Source: an uncultured Clostridia bacterium
Lineage (GTDB): Bacteria; Bacillota; Clostridia; TANB77; CAG-508
NCBI GenBank assembly: GCA_934133005.1
Contig: CAKPAI010000001.1
Coordinates: forward strand, 248,001-312,000
Reading direction: 5' to 3'
DNA length: 64,000 nt
Shown here: positions 27,414 to 36,796 of the stretch, in pieces
How the letters are laid out: every line of letters begins with the position of its first letter
How positions within the stretch are numbered: position 1 is the first letter of the stretch
Made by a program: the position numbers and the translations under genes
The notes under the pieces: generated by a model
The model's database searches: none
Told to the model about the DNA's origin: nothing
Seen by the model: the letters and a program-made list of their open reading frames with translations, nothing else

Positions 27414-28187
27414 TTATCCAATTTTTCTTTTCTGTGCTCTATAACAAAAACTTGATACCAATCCATCTGGAGCTATTTTTACTCCCACTCTTGCAAGCCA
27501 TATTGTAAAACTTGGAAATATTAACGTTCTATTTTTGAACATTTTATTTACTCCATATCTTGCTACTTGTTTAGAATCTGCTTCTTTTAATGAAAATTTA
27601 ACATTTGCAACTTTTGAAAAATTAGTTTTTACTGGTCCTGGACAAAGTGCAGAAATCTTTACATTTGAATTCATCTTTTTTAACTCATATTTTATACTTT
27701 GAGTAAGTCTAACTACATATGCTTTGCTCGAATAATATGTTGCCATAAGCGGTCCTGGCATAAATCCTGCAATCGAAGCCACATTCATAATATACCCTTT
27801 ATTTTCTTTTACCATATCAATCAAAAATAATTTAGTAAGTATATGAACTGCGCAAATATTTGTATCTATCATTTTTAATTCTTTTTCAAGTTCAGTTTCC
27901 ACAAATTGTCCGCATGTACCAAACCCTGCATTATTTACTAGTACATCTATTGTTCCATATTTTTCTTTTATTTCATTATGTAGCTTTATACAACCATCTC
28001 TATCATTCAGATCTTGTGGTCTTACATATACATTCACATTTTTCTTCTCTTCAATCTCTTTTTTTAATTGATTTAAAGCTTCTACATTTCTTGCGACAAC
28101 TATTATATCAAATCCTCTTTTACTAAGTTCAATTGAAATATCTCTACCTATTCCTGAAGAAGCTCCTGTAACTAAAGCAATTGGCAT
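27414..28187 (-). CDS. short-chain dehydrogenase/reductase
   Basis: 257 residues. Rossmann NAD(P)-binding loop TGASSGIGRDI at residues 6-16, the structural NNAGFG, active-site Ser/Tyr/Lys in MNVASIAGF and ATYYSSKAY, and the PG motif CPGPVKT. The shape is that of the DltE/YqjQ-like SDR group, but the substrate cannot be read from sequence. Good ribosome site GGGAGG before the ATG. It stands between the clpC terminator and the promoter of the next gene. Confidence 0.88.
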   Translation of the reverse strand: MPIALVTGASSGIGRDISIELSKRGFDIIVVARNVEALNQLKKEIEEKKNVNVYVRPQDLNDRDGCIKLHNEIKEKYGTIDVLVNNAGFGTCGQFVETELEKELKMIDTNICAVHILTKLFLIDMVKENKGYIMNVASIAGFMPGPLMATYYSSKAYVVRLTQSIKYELKKMNSNVKISALCPGPVKTNFSKVANVKFSLKEADSKQVARYGVNKMFKNRTLIFPSFTIWLARVGVKIAPDGLVSSFCYRAQKRKIG

Positions 28188-28228
28188 AATATTACCTCCC
28201 TATTTTTGTATTATTATACCATAAAAAA

Positions 28229-28268
28229 TAAAAGGATACACCTTTTACTACAAAGTATATCCTTTTAT
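28229..28268 (-). terminator. terminator of the ctsR-clpC operon
   Basis: AAAAGGATATAC / GTGTATCCTTTT stem followed by ATTTTTTA on the minus strand, just after the clpC stop. Confidence 0.88.
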
Positions 28269-28270
28269 TT

Positions 28271-30724
28271 TTATTTAACTATTACTTCATCACCTTGCAC
28301 AACAAGTTTGGTCTTTTGCCCATTTTTAATAGTTCCATCTAATATTCCTTCAGCAATTTTATCTTCAACCATACTTTGAATCGCTCTTTTTAAAGGCCTT
28401 GCACCATAAGCTTTGTCTACGCCTTTTTTAGCAATTAAATCCTTCACTTCGTCTGTTATTTCAATTTTTATTTCTTGAGCTTCTAGACGTTTTTCCACAT
28501 TTTTTAACATAATATCAATTATCTTTTTAATATTATCATCAGATAATTTATGGAACACTATTATGTCATCAATACGGTTAATGAATTCTGGTCTAAATTG
28601 TTTCTTAACTTCTGCCATTACTGCTTTTTTAGTATCTTCATATTCTTTTTGTGCTTCTTTACTTTTATCTTCATTTTGAGAAAATCCAAGTTTAGTAGAG
28701 TCTGTTATTAACCTTGCCCCAATATTAGAAGTCATTATAATTATTGTATTCTTGAAATTTACTGTTCTTCCCTGTGCGTCTGTTAATCTTCCATCATCTA
28801 GTATCTGAAGAAGCATATTCATTACATCTGGATGTGCTTTTTCTACTTCATCAAATAGAATTACACAATATGGTTTTCTTCTTACTTTTTCAGTTAATTG
28901 ACCTCCCTCATCATATCCTACATATCCTGGAGGCGAACCAATTAATTTTGCAACCGAATGTTGTTCCATAAATTCAGACATATCTATTCTAATCATAGAA
29001 TTTTCATTACCAAACATTGCTTCTGCTAAGCTTTTGGCAAGTTCTGTTTTACCAACACCAGTTGGGCCTAAGAATAAGAATGAACCTATCGGTCTATTAG
29101 GATCTTTTAATCCTACTCTACCTCTTCTTATTGCCTTTGCAACAGTTTCTACTGCTTCATCTTGTCCTACAACCCTCTTATGAAGTATTTCTTCAAGCTT
29201 TCTTAACTTTTCATTTTCTGTTTCTGTAATTTTATTTGCAGGAATTCCTGTCCAAATAGCAACCACACTTGCAATATCTTCTTTAGTTAAATTCATTACC
29301 TTCTTAGTGTTTGAATCTTTCCACTTCTTTTGCTTTTCTGCAAGCTCTTCTTTTTTACTTTTTTCTGTATCTCTTAGTTTAGCCGCAGTTTCAAAGTTTT
29401 GAGTTGCTATTGCCTCTTCCTTTTCTTTCGTTACTTTTTCAATTTCTTCTTCTATTTTTCTTAGTTCTTCTGGTTTAGTATATGTTTTCATTTTTACTCT
29501 AGAAGCAGCTTCATCAATTAAATCAATTGCTTTATCTGGTAAAAATCTATCATTTATATATCTTACAGATAGTTCCACAGCAGCTTTTATTGCCTCATCT
29601 GTAATTTTTACGTTGTGATGAGCTTCATATCTATCACGAAGTCCTTCTAGAATTTTTATAGTATCTTCTTCAGTTGGCTCAGTAACCATTACCTGACTAA
29701 ATCTTCTTTCTAGTGCTGCATCCTTTTCTATATATTTTCTATATTCAGAAAGTGTAGTAGCTCCTATTACTTGTATTTCACCTCTTGCAAGTAATGGCTT
29801 TAAAATATTTGCTGCATCAACAGCGCCTTCGGCAGAACCTGCTCCAACTATAGTATGAATCTCGTCTATAAATAAGATTACATCTCCTGCCTTCTTTACT
29901 TCATCAAGAGATTTTTTGATTCTTTCTTCGAAGTCACCTCTATATTTTGCACCAGCAACCATACTGGAAATATCAACACTTACAACTCTTTTATCTTTTA
30001 ATAGTTCAGGAACATCTCCTGCTACAATTTTTTGTGCTAATCCTTCGACAATTGCCGTTTTTCCAACACCTGGTTCTCCTATTAGACATGGATTATTCTT
30101 GCTTCTTCTAGATAATATTTGAATTACTCTCTCTATTTGAGAAGTTCTTCCTATTACAGGGTCTAGTTTTCCCTCTTGCGCTTTTTTAGTTAAATCTGTA
30201 CCATATTGATTTAAAGTTGGTGTTTGATTAAAACTATTACTTACATTTCTAGATATTTCTTTGCCATCAGCAGAACCTGATGTTTCATTTATAATTTTTA
30301 AAGTTTCATCATATAATTTTCTTGGATCAACATTAAGTTCCATCATTATTCTTACAGCAACACTATCTCCCTCATGCATAATTCCAAGTAATAAATGTTC
30401 TGTTCCTATATATTCAGAATTTGTATTTCTAGCTTCAACATAAGCATTTTCTATTATTCTCTTTGTTCTTGGTGTAAAACCAATAGAAACACCTGTATTA
30501 TTTCTATTTTCCTCATTTATACCAACAAGTTCTTCTATTTTTTCCATAATCTTTTCAGGTGTAACACCTTGATTTTCAAGAACTTTACTCGCAACTCCAT
30601 TTTGCTCTTCAACAAGTCCATATAAAATATGTTCTGTTCCTATATAATTATGTCCTAGTTCATTTGCTAATTCATTTGCAATTTCAAGTACATTTTCACT
30701 ACTTTTGGTAAATTTATATTTCAT
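28271..30724 (-). CDS. clpC: ClpC AAA+ unfoldase of the ClpCP protease
   Basis: 817 residues from the ATG at 30724 (about 10 nt after AAGGGAG; an in-frame GTG three codons earlier abuts that site). It unfolds damaged or arginine-phosphorylated proteins and feeds them to ClpP. Two N-terminal Clp repeats (1-145, YIGTEHILYGLVEE and YIGTEHLLLGIMHE), AAA1 with GEPGVGKT near 213, a UVR-type middle domain (about 415-460, NFETAAKLRDTEKSK) that marks ClpC rather than ClpB/ClpA, AAA2 with GPTGVGKT near 553, and FRPEFINRIDDIIVF. Last gene of the CtsR-controlled operon; McsB made from the same transcript marks its substrates. Confidence 0.97.
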   Translation of the reverse strand: MKYKFTKSSENVLEIANELANELGHNYIGTEHILYGLVEEQNGVASKVLENQGVTPEKIMEKIEELVGINEENRNNTGVSIGFTPRTKRIIENAYVEARNTNSEYIGTEHLLLGIMHEGDSVAVRIMMELNVDPRKLYDETLKIINETSGSADGKEISRNVSNSFNQTPTLNQYGTDLTKKAQEGKLDPVIGRTSQIERVIQILSRRSKNNPCLIGEPGVGKTAIVEGLAQKIVAGDVPELLKDKRVVSVDISSMVAGAKYRGDFEERIKKSLDEVKKAGDVILFIDEIHTIVGAGSAEGAVDAANILKPLLARGEIQVIGATTLSEYRKYIEKDAALERRFSQVMVTEPTEEDTIKILEGLRDRYEAHHNVKITDEAIKAAVELSVRYINDRFLPDKAIDLIDEAASRVKMKTYTKPEELRKIEEEIEKVTKEKEEAIATQNFETAAKLRDTEKSKKEELAEKQKKWKDSNTKKVMNLTKEDIASVVAIWTGIPANKITETENEKLRKLEEILHKRVVGQDEAVETVAKAIRRGRVGLKDPNRPIGSFLFLGPTGVGKTELAKSLAEAMFGNENSMIRIDMSEFMEQHSVAKLIGSPPGYVGYDEGGQLTEKVRRKPYCVILFDEVEKAHPDVMNMLLQILDDGRLTDAQGRTVNFKNTIIIMTSNIGARLITDSTKLGFSQNEDKSKEAQKEYEDTKKAVMAEVKKQFRPEFINRIDDIIVFHKLSDDNIKKIIDIMLKNVEKRLEAQEIKIEITDEVKDLIAKKGVDKAYGARPLKRAIQSMVEDKIAEGILDGTIKNGQKTKLVVQGDEVIVK

Positions 30725-30760
30725 AATACTCACTCCCTTCTTTAATAAGCTTTTATTGCT

Positions 30761-31777
30761 TTATTTTTTTGAAATTTCTTTTATAATTTTCGCTCTTTGA
30801 ACATCTCTTTCTAGAGGTTCCATAATTTTTCCATAATATTTTTGTAAATTAGCTGGTTTTATATAAAGCATCATTTTTTTAATCTTTGTATCATCAAGTT
30901 CAGATATTATTCCTAAATCAGTACCTAATTTTACTGTGGACATTAACTTTTCAGCTTCCTCTGTACTTATTTTTCTTGCGTTCGTTAATATTCCATAAGC
31001 TCTATATATTTCATCTTCAAAATCAATTGAATTTTTTGTAAGATATTTTCTTGCAGTTCTTTCTTGTTCAATAATTTTTTCTATAATAGCTTTCATATTT
31101 TTAGATATTTCTTGTTCCGTTATTCCCAGAGTCTGTTTATTAGATATTTGATACATATCCCCTATGCTTTTTGAACCTTCGCCATACACACCTCTTACTG
31201 TCATTCCTAAATTATTTACTATTTGTAACAATTTATTTAGGTTTCTAGTCTTTGCTAATGCTGGTAAATGAACCATTACAGATATTCTTATTCCTGTTCC
31301 AACATTAGTTGGACATGCTGTTAAATATCCATATTTTTCACTGTAAGCATAGTCAATATTTTTTTCTATCTTTCTATCTACTTCAGTTGCTAGATTTAGT
31401 AACTCATCTATTGCAAATCCTTCGCTAAAAACTTGTATTCGCATATGATCTTCTTCATTTACCATAATACAAATATTTTCTTCTGGGTTAATAACAATTG
31501 CTTTTTTATCATCTTTATCTTCTACAAAGTCAGGACTTATAATATTTTCTTCAACTAAAGCTTGCAGACTAACATCATCAATATCTTTTAATTTTAACAT
31601 TTGTAGATTGTATCCAATATTTGGAATTATACCTTCAACATCTCTTAATATTTCTTCTTTTTCTTTGCTATCTGCATTATTTTCAAAATTATGTCCTGCT
31701 ATATTTCTAGCAAGTCTTACCCTTGTACTTACTACAACATCTGATTCTTTTCCATTTTGTAAATACCAATTTGACAT
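30761..31777 (-). CDS. mcsB: protein arginine kinase McsB
   Basis: 338 residues. Phosphagen-kinase fold: STRVRLARNIAGHNF at 17-31, ACPTNVGTGIRISVMVHLPA, and GVYGEGSKSIGDMYQISN. McsB phosphorylates arginines on proteins, including CtsR, and so tags them for ClpCP. Overlaps no neighbour: 17 bp after mcsA and 36 bp before clpC. Confidence 0.95.
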   Translation of the reverse strand: MSNWYLQNGKESDVVVSTRVRLARNIAGHNFENNADSKEKEEILRDVEGIIPNIGYNLQMLKLKDIDDVSLQALVEENIISPDFVEDKDDKKAIVINPEENICIMVNEEDHMRIQVFSEGFAIDELLNLATEVDRKIEKNIDYAYSEKYGYLTACPTNVGTGIRISVMVHLPALAKTRNLNKLLQIVNNLGMTVRGVYGEGSKSIGDMYQISNKQTLGITEQEISKNMKAIIEKIIEQERTARKYLTKNSIDFEDEIYRAYGILTNARKISTEEAEKLMSTVKLGTDLGIISELDDTKIKKMMLYIKPANLQKYYGKIMEPLERDVQRAKIIKEISKK

Positions 31778-31793
31778 ATTTTTTCTCCTTTCT

Positions 31794-32333
31794 TTAGTCT
31801 TTTATATCTTTTATTTTATCACGTAGCTTTGCAGCATCTTCATATCTTTCTTCTTTTATTGCCTTCTTTAACTCTTCTTCTAGTATTTCTTTTTCTGACT
31901 TTTTATTTGTTTCTTCACCTACATTTTCTTTTTCTACTACATTTTTTCTAGAATATATTTCTGGGCCTCTTCCTACATGTTTCATATTACCCTGTATATT
32001 TTTAATTACTGGCTCTAATCTGTTCTCAAATGTATCATAACATTCTGGACATCCTAATAATCCAGTTTTCATAAATTCATCATAGGTTAATCCACAATTA
32101 TCACACTTCTCCTTTGTACTTTTCTTTACAAATGCTGGCAATGCTAAATCATCATATTCTGTAAAGAAATCTCCTAGAAAGTCAGACAAACTTAATGGCA
32201 TTTTCATATTAAAATTACCTACACCCATTTTTTCTGCACATTCCTCACATAAATTCATTTCCTTTTTTATTCCATTTACTATTTGAGTATATTTTACATT
32301 AGCTTCATTCTTTCCACAATTTTGACACAACAT
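31794..32333 (-). CDS. mcsA: McsA, zinc-binding activator of McsB
   Basis: 179 residues. Four CxxC pairs for zinc binding (CQNCGKNE, CEECAEKM, CDNCGLTY, CPECYDTF), then a linker and a C-terminal UVR motif (KAIKEERYEDAAKLRDKIKD) like that in ClpC, used for partner contact. It activates the arginine kinase McsB. Second gene of the operon. Confidence 0.94.
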   Translation of the reverse strand: MLCQNCGKNEANVKYTQIVNGIKKEMNLCEECAEKMGVGNFNMKMPLSLSDFLGDFFTEYDDLALPAFVKKSTKEKCDNCGLTYDEFMKTGLLGCPECYDTFENRLEPVIKNIQGNMKHVGRGPEIYSRKNVVEKENVGEETNKKSEKEILEEELKKAIKEERYEDAAKLRDKIKDIKD

Positions 32334-32374
32334 TTTAAATTCCTCCTCATTCTAAAATTACCAATGTTAAAGTC

Positions 32375-32824
32375 TTAATTTTCAACTAAATTTATTAGCA
32401 TATTTTTAAATATATTTGCTCGCAGTTTATCACGGTTTATTGGTTCTACATTTAGTACATTATCACTTGTTGCAACTTTTAATAATTTTGCCTCTTTTTC
32501 AGTGACAATATCATATGATAATAAATTGCTTATAAAAATTGAAACTTCTTGTGCTGTCATTTTATTATCAAGACTTGATATAATATGCATTAAATAATTG
32601 CTCTTTGTTATATTTATTTTTGTAATAGTTATATGGCCACCTCCGCCTCTTCTGCTTTCTACGTAATATCCCTGAGAAGGTTTAAACCTTGTTTGGATTA
32701 CATAATTAATTTGAGATGGTACACATCCTAACTTTTCTGCTAAATCATTTCTTTGTATTTCAATGCTATTTTCTTCATCAAATAAATCTTTGATAAAGTC
32801 TTCTATCATATCTGATAATCTCAT
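32375..32824 (-). CDS. ctsR: stress-response repressor CtsR
   Basis: 149 residues. N-terminal winged helix with NDLAEKLGCVPSQINYVI and the DNA-contacting wing RRGGGGHITI that is diagnostic for CtsR; C-terminal dimer domain. Represses clp genes at normal temperature and is released on heat or arginine phosphorylation. First gene of the operon; its own operator lies directly upstream (32857-32873), so it is autoregulated. Confidence 0.96.
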   Translation of the reverse strand: MRLSDMIEDFIKDLFDEENSIEIQRNDLAEKLGCVPSQINYVIQTRFKPSQGYYVESRRGGGGHITITKINITKSNYLMHIISSLDNKMTAQEVSIFISNLLSYDIVTEKEAKLLKVATSDNVLNVEPINRDKLRANIFKNMLINLVEN

Positions 32825-32856
32825 TTATTTCACCTGCTTTTCGTTTTTACTTTTAC

Positions 32857-32873
32857 TTTGACTTTCTTTGACT
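32857..32873 (-). promoter_or_regulatory. CtsR operator
   Basis: AGTCAAAGAAAGTCAAA on the minus strand matches the CtsR direct-repeat consensus (A/G)GTCAAANAN(A/G)GTCAAA at every fixed position. It lies at the predicted transcription start, immediately downstream of the -10 box. Confidence 0.93.
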
Positions 32874-32879
32874 TTTATT

Positions 32880-32907
32880 ATTATAACACTTTTACATTTT
32901 TTGTCAA
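32880..32907 (-). promoter_or_regulatory. promoter of ctsR-mcsA-mcsB-clpC
   Basis: Minus strand TTGACA (32902-32907), 16 bp, TATAAT (32880-32885); both hexamers are perfect. Confidence 0.88.
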
Positions 32908-32919
32908 CACTTTTTTTAT

Positions 32920-33051
32920 TTATTTTTCTTTTGTATTTGTCACATTAGATAATTTTTTTGATTTTTCCTTTTGAACATCTACTGGTAACCATGAAAAGTA
33001 TGAACACACAAATTCTCCATACTCTGTTGCATTTTTACTTTCATCTTCCAT
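32920..33051 (-). CDS. candidate 43-residue small protein
   Basis: A short frame with an excellent ribosome site (AGGAG, 7 nt before the ATG at 33051). It begins MEDESKNATEYGEFVCSYFS, has a central hydrophobic patch with W, L, P and V, and a basic tail KEKSKKLSNVTNTKEK. It lies between the terminator at 33065-33111 and the ctsR promoter. No promoter of its own is obvious, and I do not recognise the family, so coding status rests on the ribosome site and the composition. Confidence 0.5.
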   Translation of the reverse strand: MEDESKNATEYGEFVCSYFSWLPVDVQKEKSKKLSNVTNTKEK

Positions 33052-33064
33052 ATTTTGATCTCCT

Positions 33065-33111
33065 ACTAAAAAAACAGTAATTTTTTCTATTAGTATTACT
33101 GTCTTTTTAGT
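33065..33111 (-). terminator. terminator after the Cof-type HAD gene
   Basis: ACTAAAAAGACAGTAAT / ATTACTGTTTTTTTAGT long stem with T-run on the minus strand, shortly after the stop at 33130. Confidence 0.8.
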
Positions 33112-33129
33112 ATTTATTCAATTAAAATT

Positions 33130-34005
33130 CTATTCTAAAATTAGCTTTTCAAGTGCTTCTGCTACTCCGTCTTCATTGTTAGTTTTGGTTTCAAAATTTG
33201 CACAGTCTTTTAAATATGGTGCTGCATTTCCCATTATAACTCCCATTCCGGCTTCTTTTATCATCATAATATCATTTGCGTTATCACCTATTGTAATAAC
33301 TTCTTCTTTTGATATATTTAGAATATCAATAAGCCTACTTATAGCATTCCATTTATTTACACCTTCACTTGTTATCTCTGTATAGTAATATTCTATTGTT
33401 ACTTCTTCTGTTCCTGTTTTTATTATTTTTTTAGTCATATGTTCTACATCTAAAACATTTACCTCTTTAATATTCTTTAGTTTACTAATTATTCTATCAA
33501 AAATTATTTTGTTGTTATCACAAATATTCATTTTTAAAACATTTACATTTTCATTTTCCTTTATATAGCTATATACATCTTTTATTATTTTTATATTTGT
33601 TCTTTGTTCTTCTAATGTTTTGCCATTTTCACTTTCAAAAAATAGCACATTGTAATTCATCGTATTTGCTATAACAAAATCTTCGGTATAAATGCTATAA
33701 AAAATACTATTCTCATCACATATTTTAATTATATCTAATGCTTTTTTCTTGTCTATATACTGATTATATATATTTTTATTATTTTTAATATCATATAATG
33801 TTGCTCCATTATTGCATATAACATATTCACTTGAATTTATATCTTTAGAAAAACTTAAAGCAGAAGTTTTGTTTCTTCCAGATGCTATAATCACTTTCGT
33901 TCCTTTTCTTTTTACAGCCTCAATTACAGATTTATTCTTTTGCGATATATTTCCATATGAATCTAATAAAGTTCCATCCAAATCTATTGCTACTAACTTA
34001 TACAT
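33130..34005 (-). CDS. Cof-type HAD-superfamily IIB hydrolase
   Basis: 291 residues. HAD motif I DLDGTLLDSYG at residues 8-18, motif II IIASGRN, Lys in the cap-distal strand, motif IV TIGDNANDIMMIKEAGMGV. The large alpha/beta cap between residues 85 and 200 is the C2b (Cof/YwpJ) type. These enzymes remove phosphate from small sugars or cofactors such as FMN and sugar phosphates; substrate not assignable. Single gene between terminators. Confidence 0.9.
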   Translation of the reverse strand: MYKLVAIDLDGTLLDSYGNISQKNKSVIEAVKRKGTKVIIASGRNKTSALSFSKDINSSEYVICNNGATLYDIKNNKNIYNQYIDKKKALDIIKICDENSIFYSIYTEDFVIANTMNYNVLFFESENGKTLEEQRTNIKIIKDVYSYIKENENVNVLKMNICDNNKIIFDRIISKLKNIKEVNVLDVEHMTKKIIKTGTEEVTIEYYYTEITSEGVNKWNAISRLIDILNISKEEVITIGDNANDIMMIKEAGMGVIMGNAAPYLKDCANFETKTNNEDGVAEALEKLILE

Positions 34006-34112
34006 TTATTTTCACCTTTACTTAATATTATTATCTGTTAATTCTACAATAATTATTATAAAAAATCAATTCAAAATCTATGATTCATTATTGTTTTTTC
34101 AAATAATTTCCA

Positions 34113-34141
34113 GTTTATTTATTCTAATTTCGCACATTATA
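34113..34141 (+). promoter_or_regulatory. possible sigma-G-type promoter of the spore protein gene
   Basis: CATTATA (34135-34141) fits the -10 of forespore sigma-G promoters (CATWHTA). The -35 at 34113-34117 (GTTTA) differs from GHATR at one place; the spacer is 17 bp. Suggested by the gene's identity as much as by the sequence. Confidence 0.35.
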
Positions 34142-34204
34142 TATATTGAAAAAGCGTTAAAGTTTTTTCAGAAAATAAATTCACATTCTAGGAGGTGAAA
34201 AAAT

Positions 34205-34411
34205 ATGGCACATTCTTCAAGCAATAGTAACTACAAAGTAGTTCCAGAAGCTGCTGATGCATTAAATAAATTCAAGTATGAAGTAGCTAACGAAGTTGGT
34301 GTAACACTTAAAGATGGATACAATGGTGATTTATCTTCAAGAGATGCAGGTAGAATTGGTGGACAAATGGTTAAAAAGTTAATCCAACAAGCTGAAAGTC
34401 AAATGAAATAG
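34205..34411 (+). CDS. alpha/beta-type small acid-soluble spore protein
   Basis: 68 residues. The family's two signatures are present: ALNKFKYEVANEVGVTL (with the germination-protease site after the E in YEVANE) and SRDAGRIGGQMVKKLI. These proteins coat spore DNA and protect it from UV and heat, then are cut on germination to supply amino acids. Perfect ribosome site GGAGGTG. Strong evidence that the organism forms endospores. Single gene; terminator at 34572-34607. Confidence 0.96.
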   Translation: MAHSSSNSNYKVVPEAADALNKFKYEVANEVGVTLKDGYNGDLSSRDAGRIGGQMVKKLIQQAESQMK

Positions 34412-34571
34412 TTTTAGATTATAATATTTGAATTATAGTGTACCCACTTTATATTATATCTATTATTATTTAGACAGAATTTTAGATTTTGTTTTGTATA
34501 TTTTTCAAGTTTTTAATTATTTATTTTTATTCTTTATTTTATAAAAATAATTCTTAACTTCTAAAATACAT

Positions 34572-34607
34572 AAGGCAGAGTTTAGAATTCTGCCTTATAT
34601 TTTTTCT
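34572..34607. terminator. terminator downstream of the spore protein gene
   Basis: AAGGCAGA / TCTGCCTT stem followed by ATATTTTTT on the plus strand. The 160 bases between the spore gene and this hairpin hold no gene I can see. Confidence 0.8.
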
Positions 34608-34646
34608 TTTGTTTCAGTTTTAATTTATTTTTTAATATTAGGTTAG

Positions 34647-35195
34647 CTATGATATTTTCTTTACAAGTTTTAAAATTTTATATTCACAATTTTCATACTT
34701 TTCAAATGCTAGCTCTAAAAGCTTTTTATACTCTTTTGAACCTTCTTTATGCTTTGTTTTACAAAATCCTTGTATCAAACTTGTTTCTATTATTTTTCTA
34801 TTATACTTTACTATATCTGGATTTATTTCCAATTTTTTATTCTTCGTATTTTTTACAAAGCAATCATTCATTCTTTTTATAGAATAGTCTTCTGGTGCAA
34901 ACCCTAACATTACTCTTATTTTTTCCATGCAATTTGCTATTTCAATTTCTGCTATCTCATCATACATTTTTTGAATTGCTGCACTTACTATCTCTACTGT
35001 TCCAGATTTTTTATACCTTAGAGGCAATTCTATATTTATTTCTTTTTCTTCGACATCTAATTTAGGAACATTTATATCTTCATAATTTATATTCAAGCTT
35101 AAACTTTTTCCTAGTACACTTACTGTTAAATATGACTTAATTTCTACTGGCTTCGTTATATCTATTACATTACATTTGTTACTTAGTTTGTCCAT
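34647..35195 (-). CDS. unrecognised protein, probably cytoplasmic
   Basis: 182 residues from the ATG at 35195, which follows AAAGGAGG (an upstream in-frame Met at 35222 lies before that site). N-terminal half beta-rich (VEIKSYLTVSVLGKSLSLNI; IELPLRYKKSGTVEIV), C-terminal half helical and basic with several Cys. No signal peptide, no membrane helix, no known motif found. Lies downstream of the sortase-substrate pair but is separated from it by about 125 bp. Confidence 0.6.
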   Translation of the reverse strand: MDKLSNKCNVIDITKPVEIKSYLTVSVLGKSLSLNINYEDINVPKLDVEEKEINIELPLRYKKSGTVEIVSAAIQKMYDEIAEIEIANCMEKIRVMLGFAPEDYSIKRMNDCFVKNTKNKKLEINPDIVKYNRKIIETSLIQGFCKTKHKEGSKEYKKLLELAFEKYENCEYKILKLVKKIS

Positions 35196-35320
35196 AAAAT
35201 GTTCCTCCTTTATATATTTCAAAAAAACATCTGTTTGTTTTGTATATTCATATACTATATCTTTTTTTACTCTTTGTCAATACTTTTTTGCAAACATTTT
35301 TTTGCATTTTTATTACAGTT

Positions 35321-36778
35321 CTAATAGCCAGTTTTTGGTAATTTTTCACTTTTCTGCACATTATATACCTGTATTGTGCTTTCATTGTCTTCACTGATTT
35401 TTAGCTTTTGATACTCTCCTTCAAAAATATTATAGTTTGCTATTTTTTCATTCTCTGATCCATTTTTTGTCTTTGTTATAATTTTCATGTCATCTATACT
35501 TTCAAAACCTACCGGAATTGTACTAAAGTCAATCCTTATTTCAGCAATTTCATCATCTTCTTCAAGTTTTATTTTATCAAATTCAATTAAATTATTTACT
35601 GTGCTACTTAATTCCTCTTCTAGTAAAATATATTCATTATTTTTATTAGTTCGATAATATACATTAAAATTTAGCTCAACATTATATGTTCCTGTATACA
35701 TTTTTACGACATTTACTTTTTCAATATCTATTATGTTGTAATATTTTGCATCTTCAATAATTGTGTCGCCTTTATTCTTAACTTTTACTCCATATGAAAT
35801 TTCATCACTTGAATTTATCAAAGATTTATTTTCCATTACTACCTCCAATCCAGGTTCTTTTTTTACTTCAGCTATATTATCTTCTTCTTTCAAATCTGTA
35901 TCTTCATTATTATTTTCTTCTTTTTCAATCCTTTGCAACTCATTTTCAGTTTTTTCTAATATATCATACGCTGAATTTAATATATTTTTAAATTGCTCTT
36001 GTTTGACTAAATTACTTTCTTTATAAGCGGTTTTAATTTCATCTTCTATATTTTCTTTACTATCAATTTCTTCTTCATTTTTATCCCTAGAATCACTTAT
36101 CTCTGCTTCTATATTACTTTCTATGTTATTAGAATCTTTTTCGTTACTAATTTCAATATTATTTTCTATTTTCAATTCTACATTTACTAAATTACTTGTT
36201 TCATTTGTATCATTAGTAATATTACTATCTTCATCTTGAATTATTATATTTTCACTTATATCATTATTACAAATTTCGTTTATATTACTCTCTATATTAT
36301 CAGTAATATTCTCCTTGCAATTTTCTTTTTCCTCATCTTTACTTTCAAAATTTTCTGGCATCTTTAGTCTAACATTTTCCACTATTTTCTCTTTATCATA
36401 TTCATTTACAATCCATACTAATGCAATTTTAGTTGCTACATAACCTTGTATTTCACTATCTAGCTTTAAATCTGCTACAGTTACACTTGGATATCCATTT
36501 TTAGCTACAACTTTTAATTTTTCATTATCTATTTCATCTAATTTATTGGAATCAATTTCAATATTTCCAATATTATATATAATACTTTCTCCATCTTCTG
36601 TAACTTTCTTTATTACTTTTTCTTCCATATCTTTCCAACCAATATTCTCATCGTAATATTCCAATTTCATTGTCTCATCTGTTGTATTTTCTTTTATTAC
36701 ATTTGCATATACACTTATTGTAGGTACCAACATTATAAAAATTTCAATAATAGCTAATATTTTATTTATTTTTCTCAT
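35321..36778 (-). CDS. secreted protein ending in an LPKTG sortase motif, without the membrane tail
   Basis: 485 residues. Signal peptide at 1-26 (KILAIIEIFIMLVPTISVYA). A beta-rich region (30-130), then a long low-complexity acidic stretch rich in N, E, D, I and S (about 135-310) that probably forms an extended stalk, then a second beta domain (310-465). The last residues are EKLPKTGY followed at once by a TAG stop. A normal sortase substrate continues with a hydrophobic helix and a basic tail; neither exists here, and the other two frames after the stop do not encode one either. Translationally close (18 bp) to the sortase gene, so the pairing is convincing; the missing tail is discussed as a finding. 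Confidence 0.8.
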   Translation of the reverse strand: MRKINKILAIIEIFIMLVPTISVYANVIKENTTDETMKLEYYDENIGWKDMEEKVIKKVTEDGESIIYNIGNIEIDSNKLDEIDNEKLKVVAKNGYPSVTVADLKLDSEIQGYVATKIALVWIVNEYDKEKIVENVRLKMPENFESKDEEKENCKENITDNIESNINEICNNDISENIIIQDEDSNITNDTNETSNLVNVELKIENNIEISNEKDSNNIESNIEAEISDSRDKNEEEIDSKENIEDEIKTAYKESNLVKQEQFKNILNSAYDILEKTENELQRIEKEENNNEDTDLKEEDNIAEVKKEPGLEVVMENKSLINSSDEISYGVKVKNKGDTIIEDAKYYNIIDIEKVNVVKMYTGTYNVELNFNVYYRTNKNNEYILLEEELSSTVNNLIEFDKIKLEEDDEIAEIRIDFSTIPVGFESIDDMKIITKTKNGSENEKIANYNIFEGEYQKLKISEDNESTIQVYNVQKSEKLPKTGY

Positions 36779-36796
36779 AAAATTTTCTTCCTTTCT

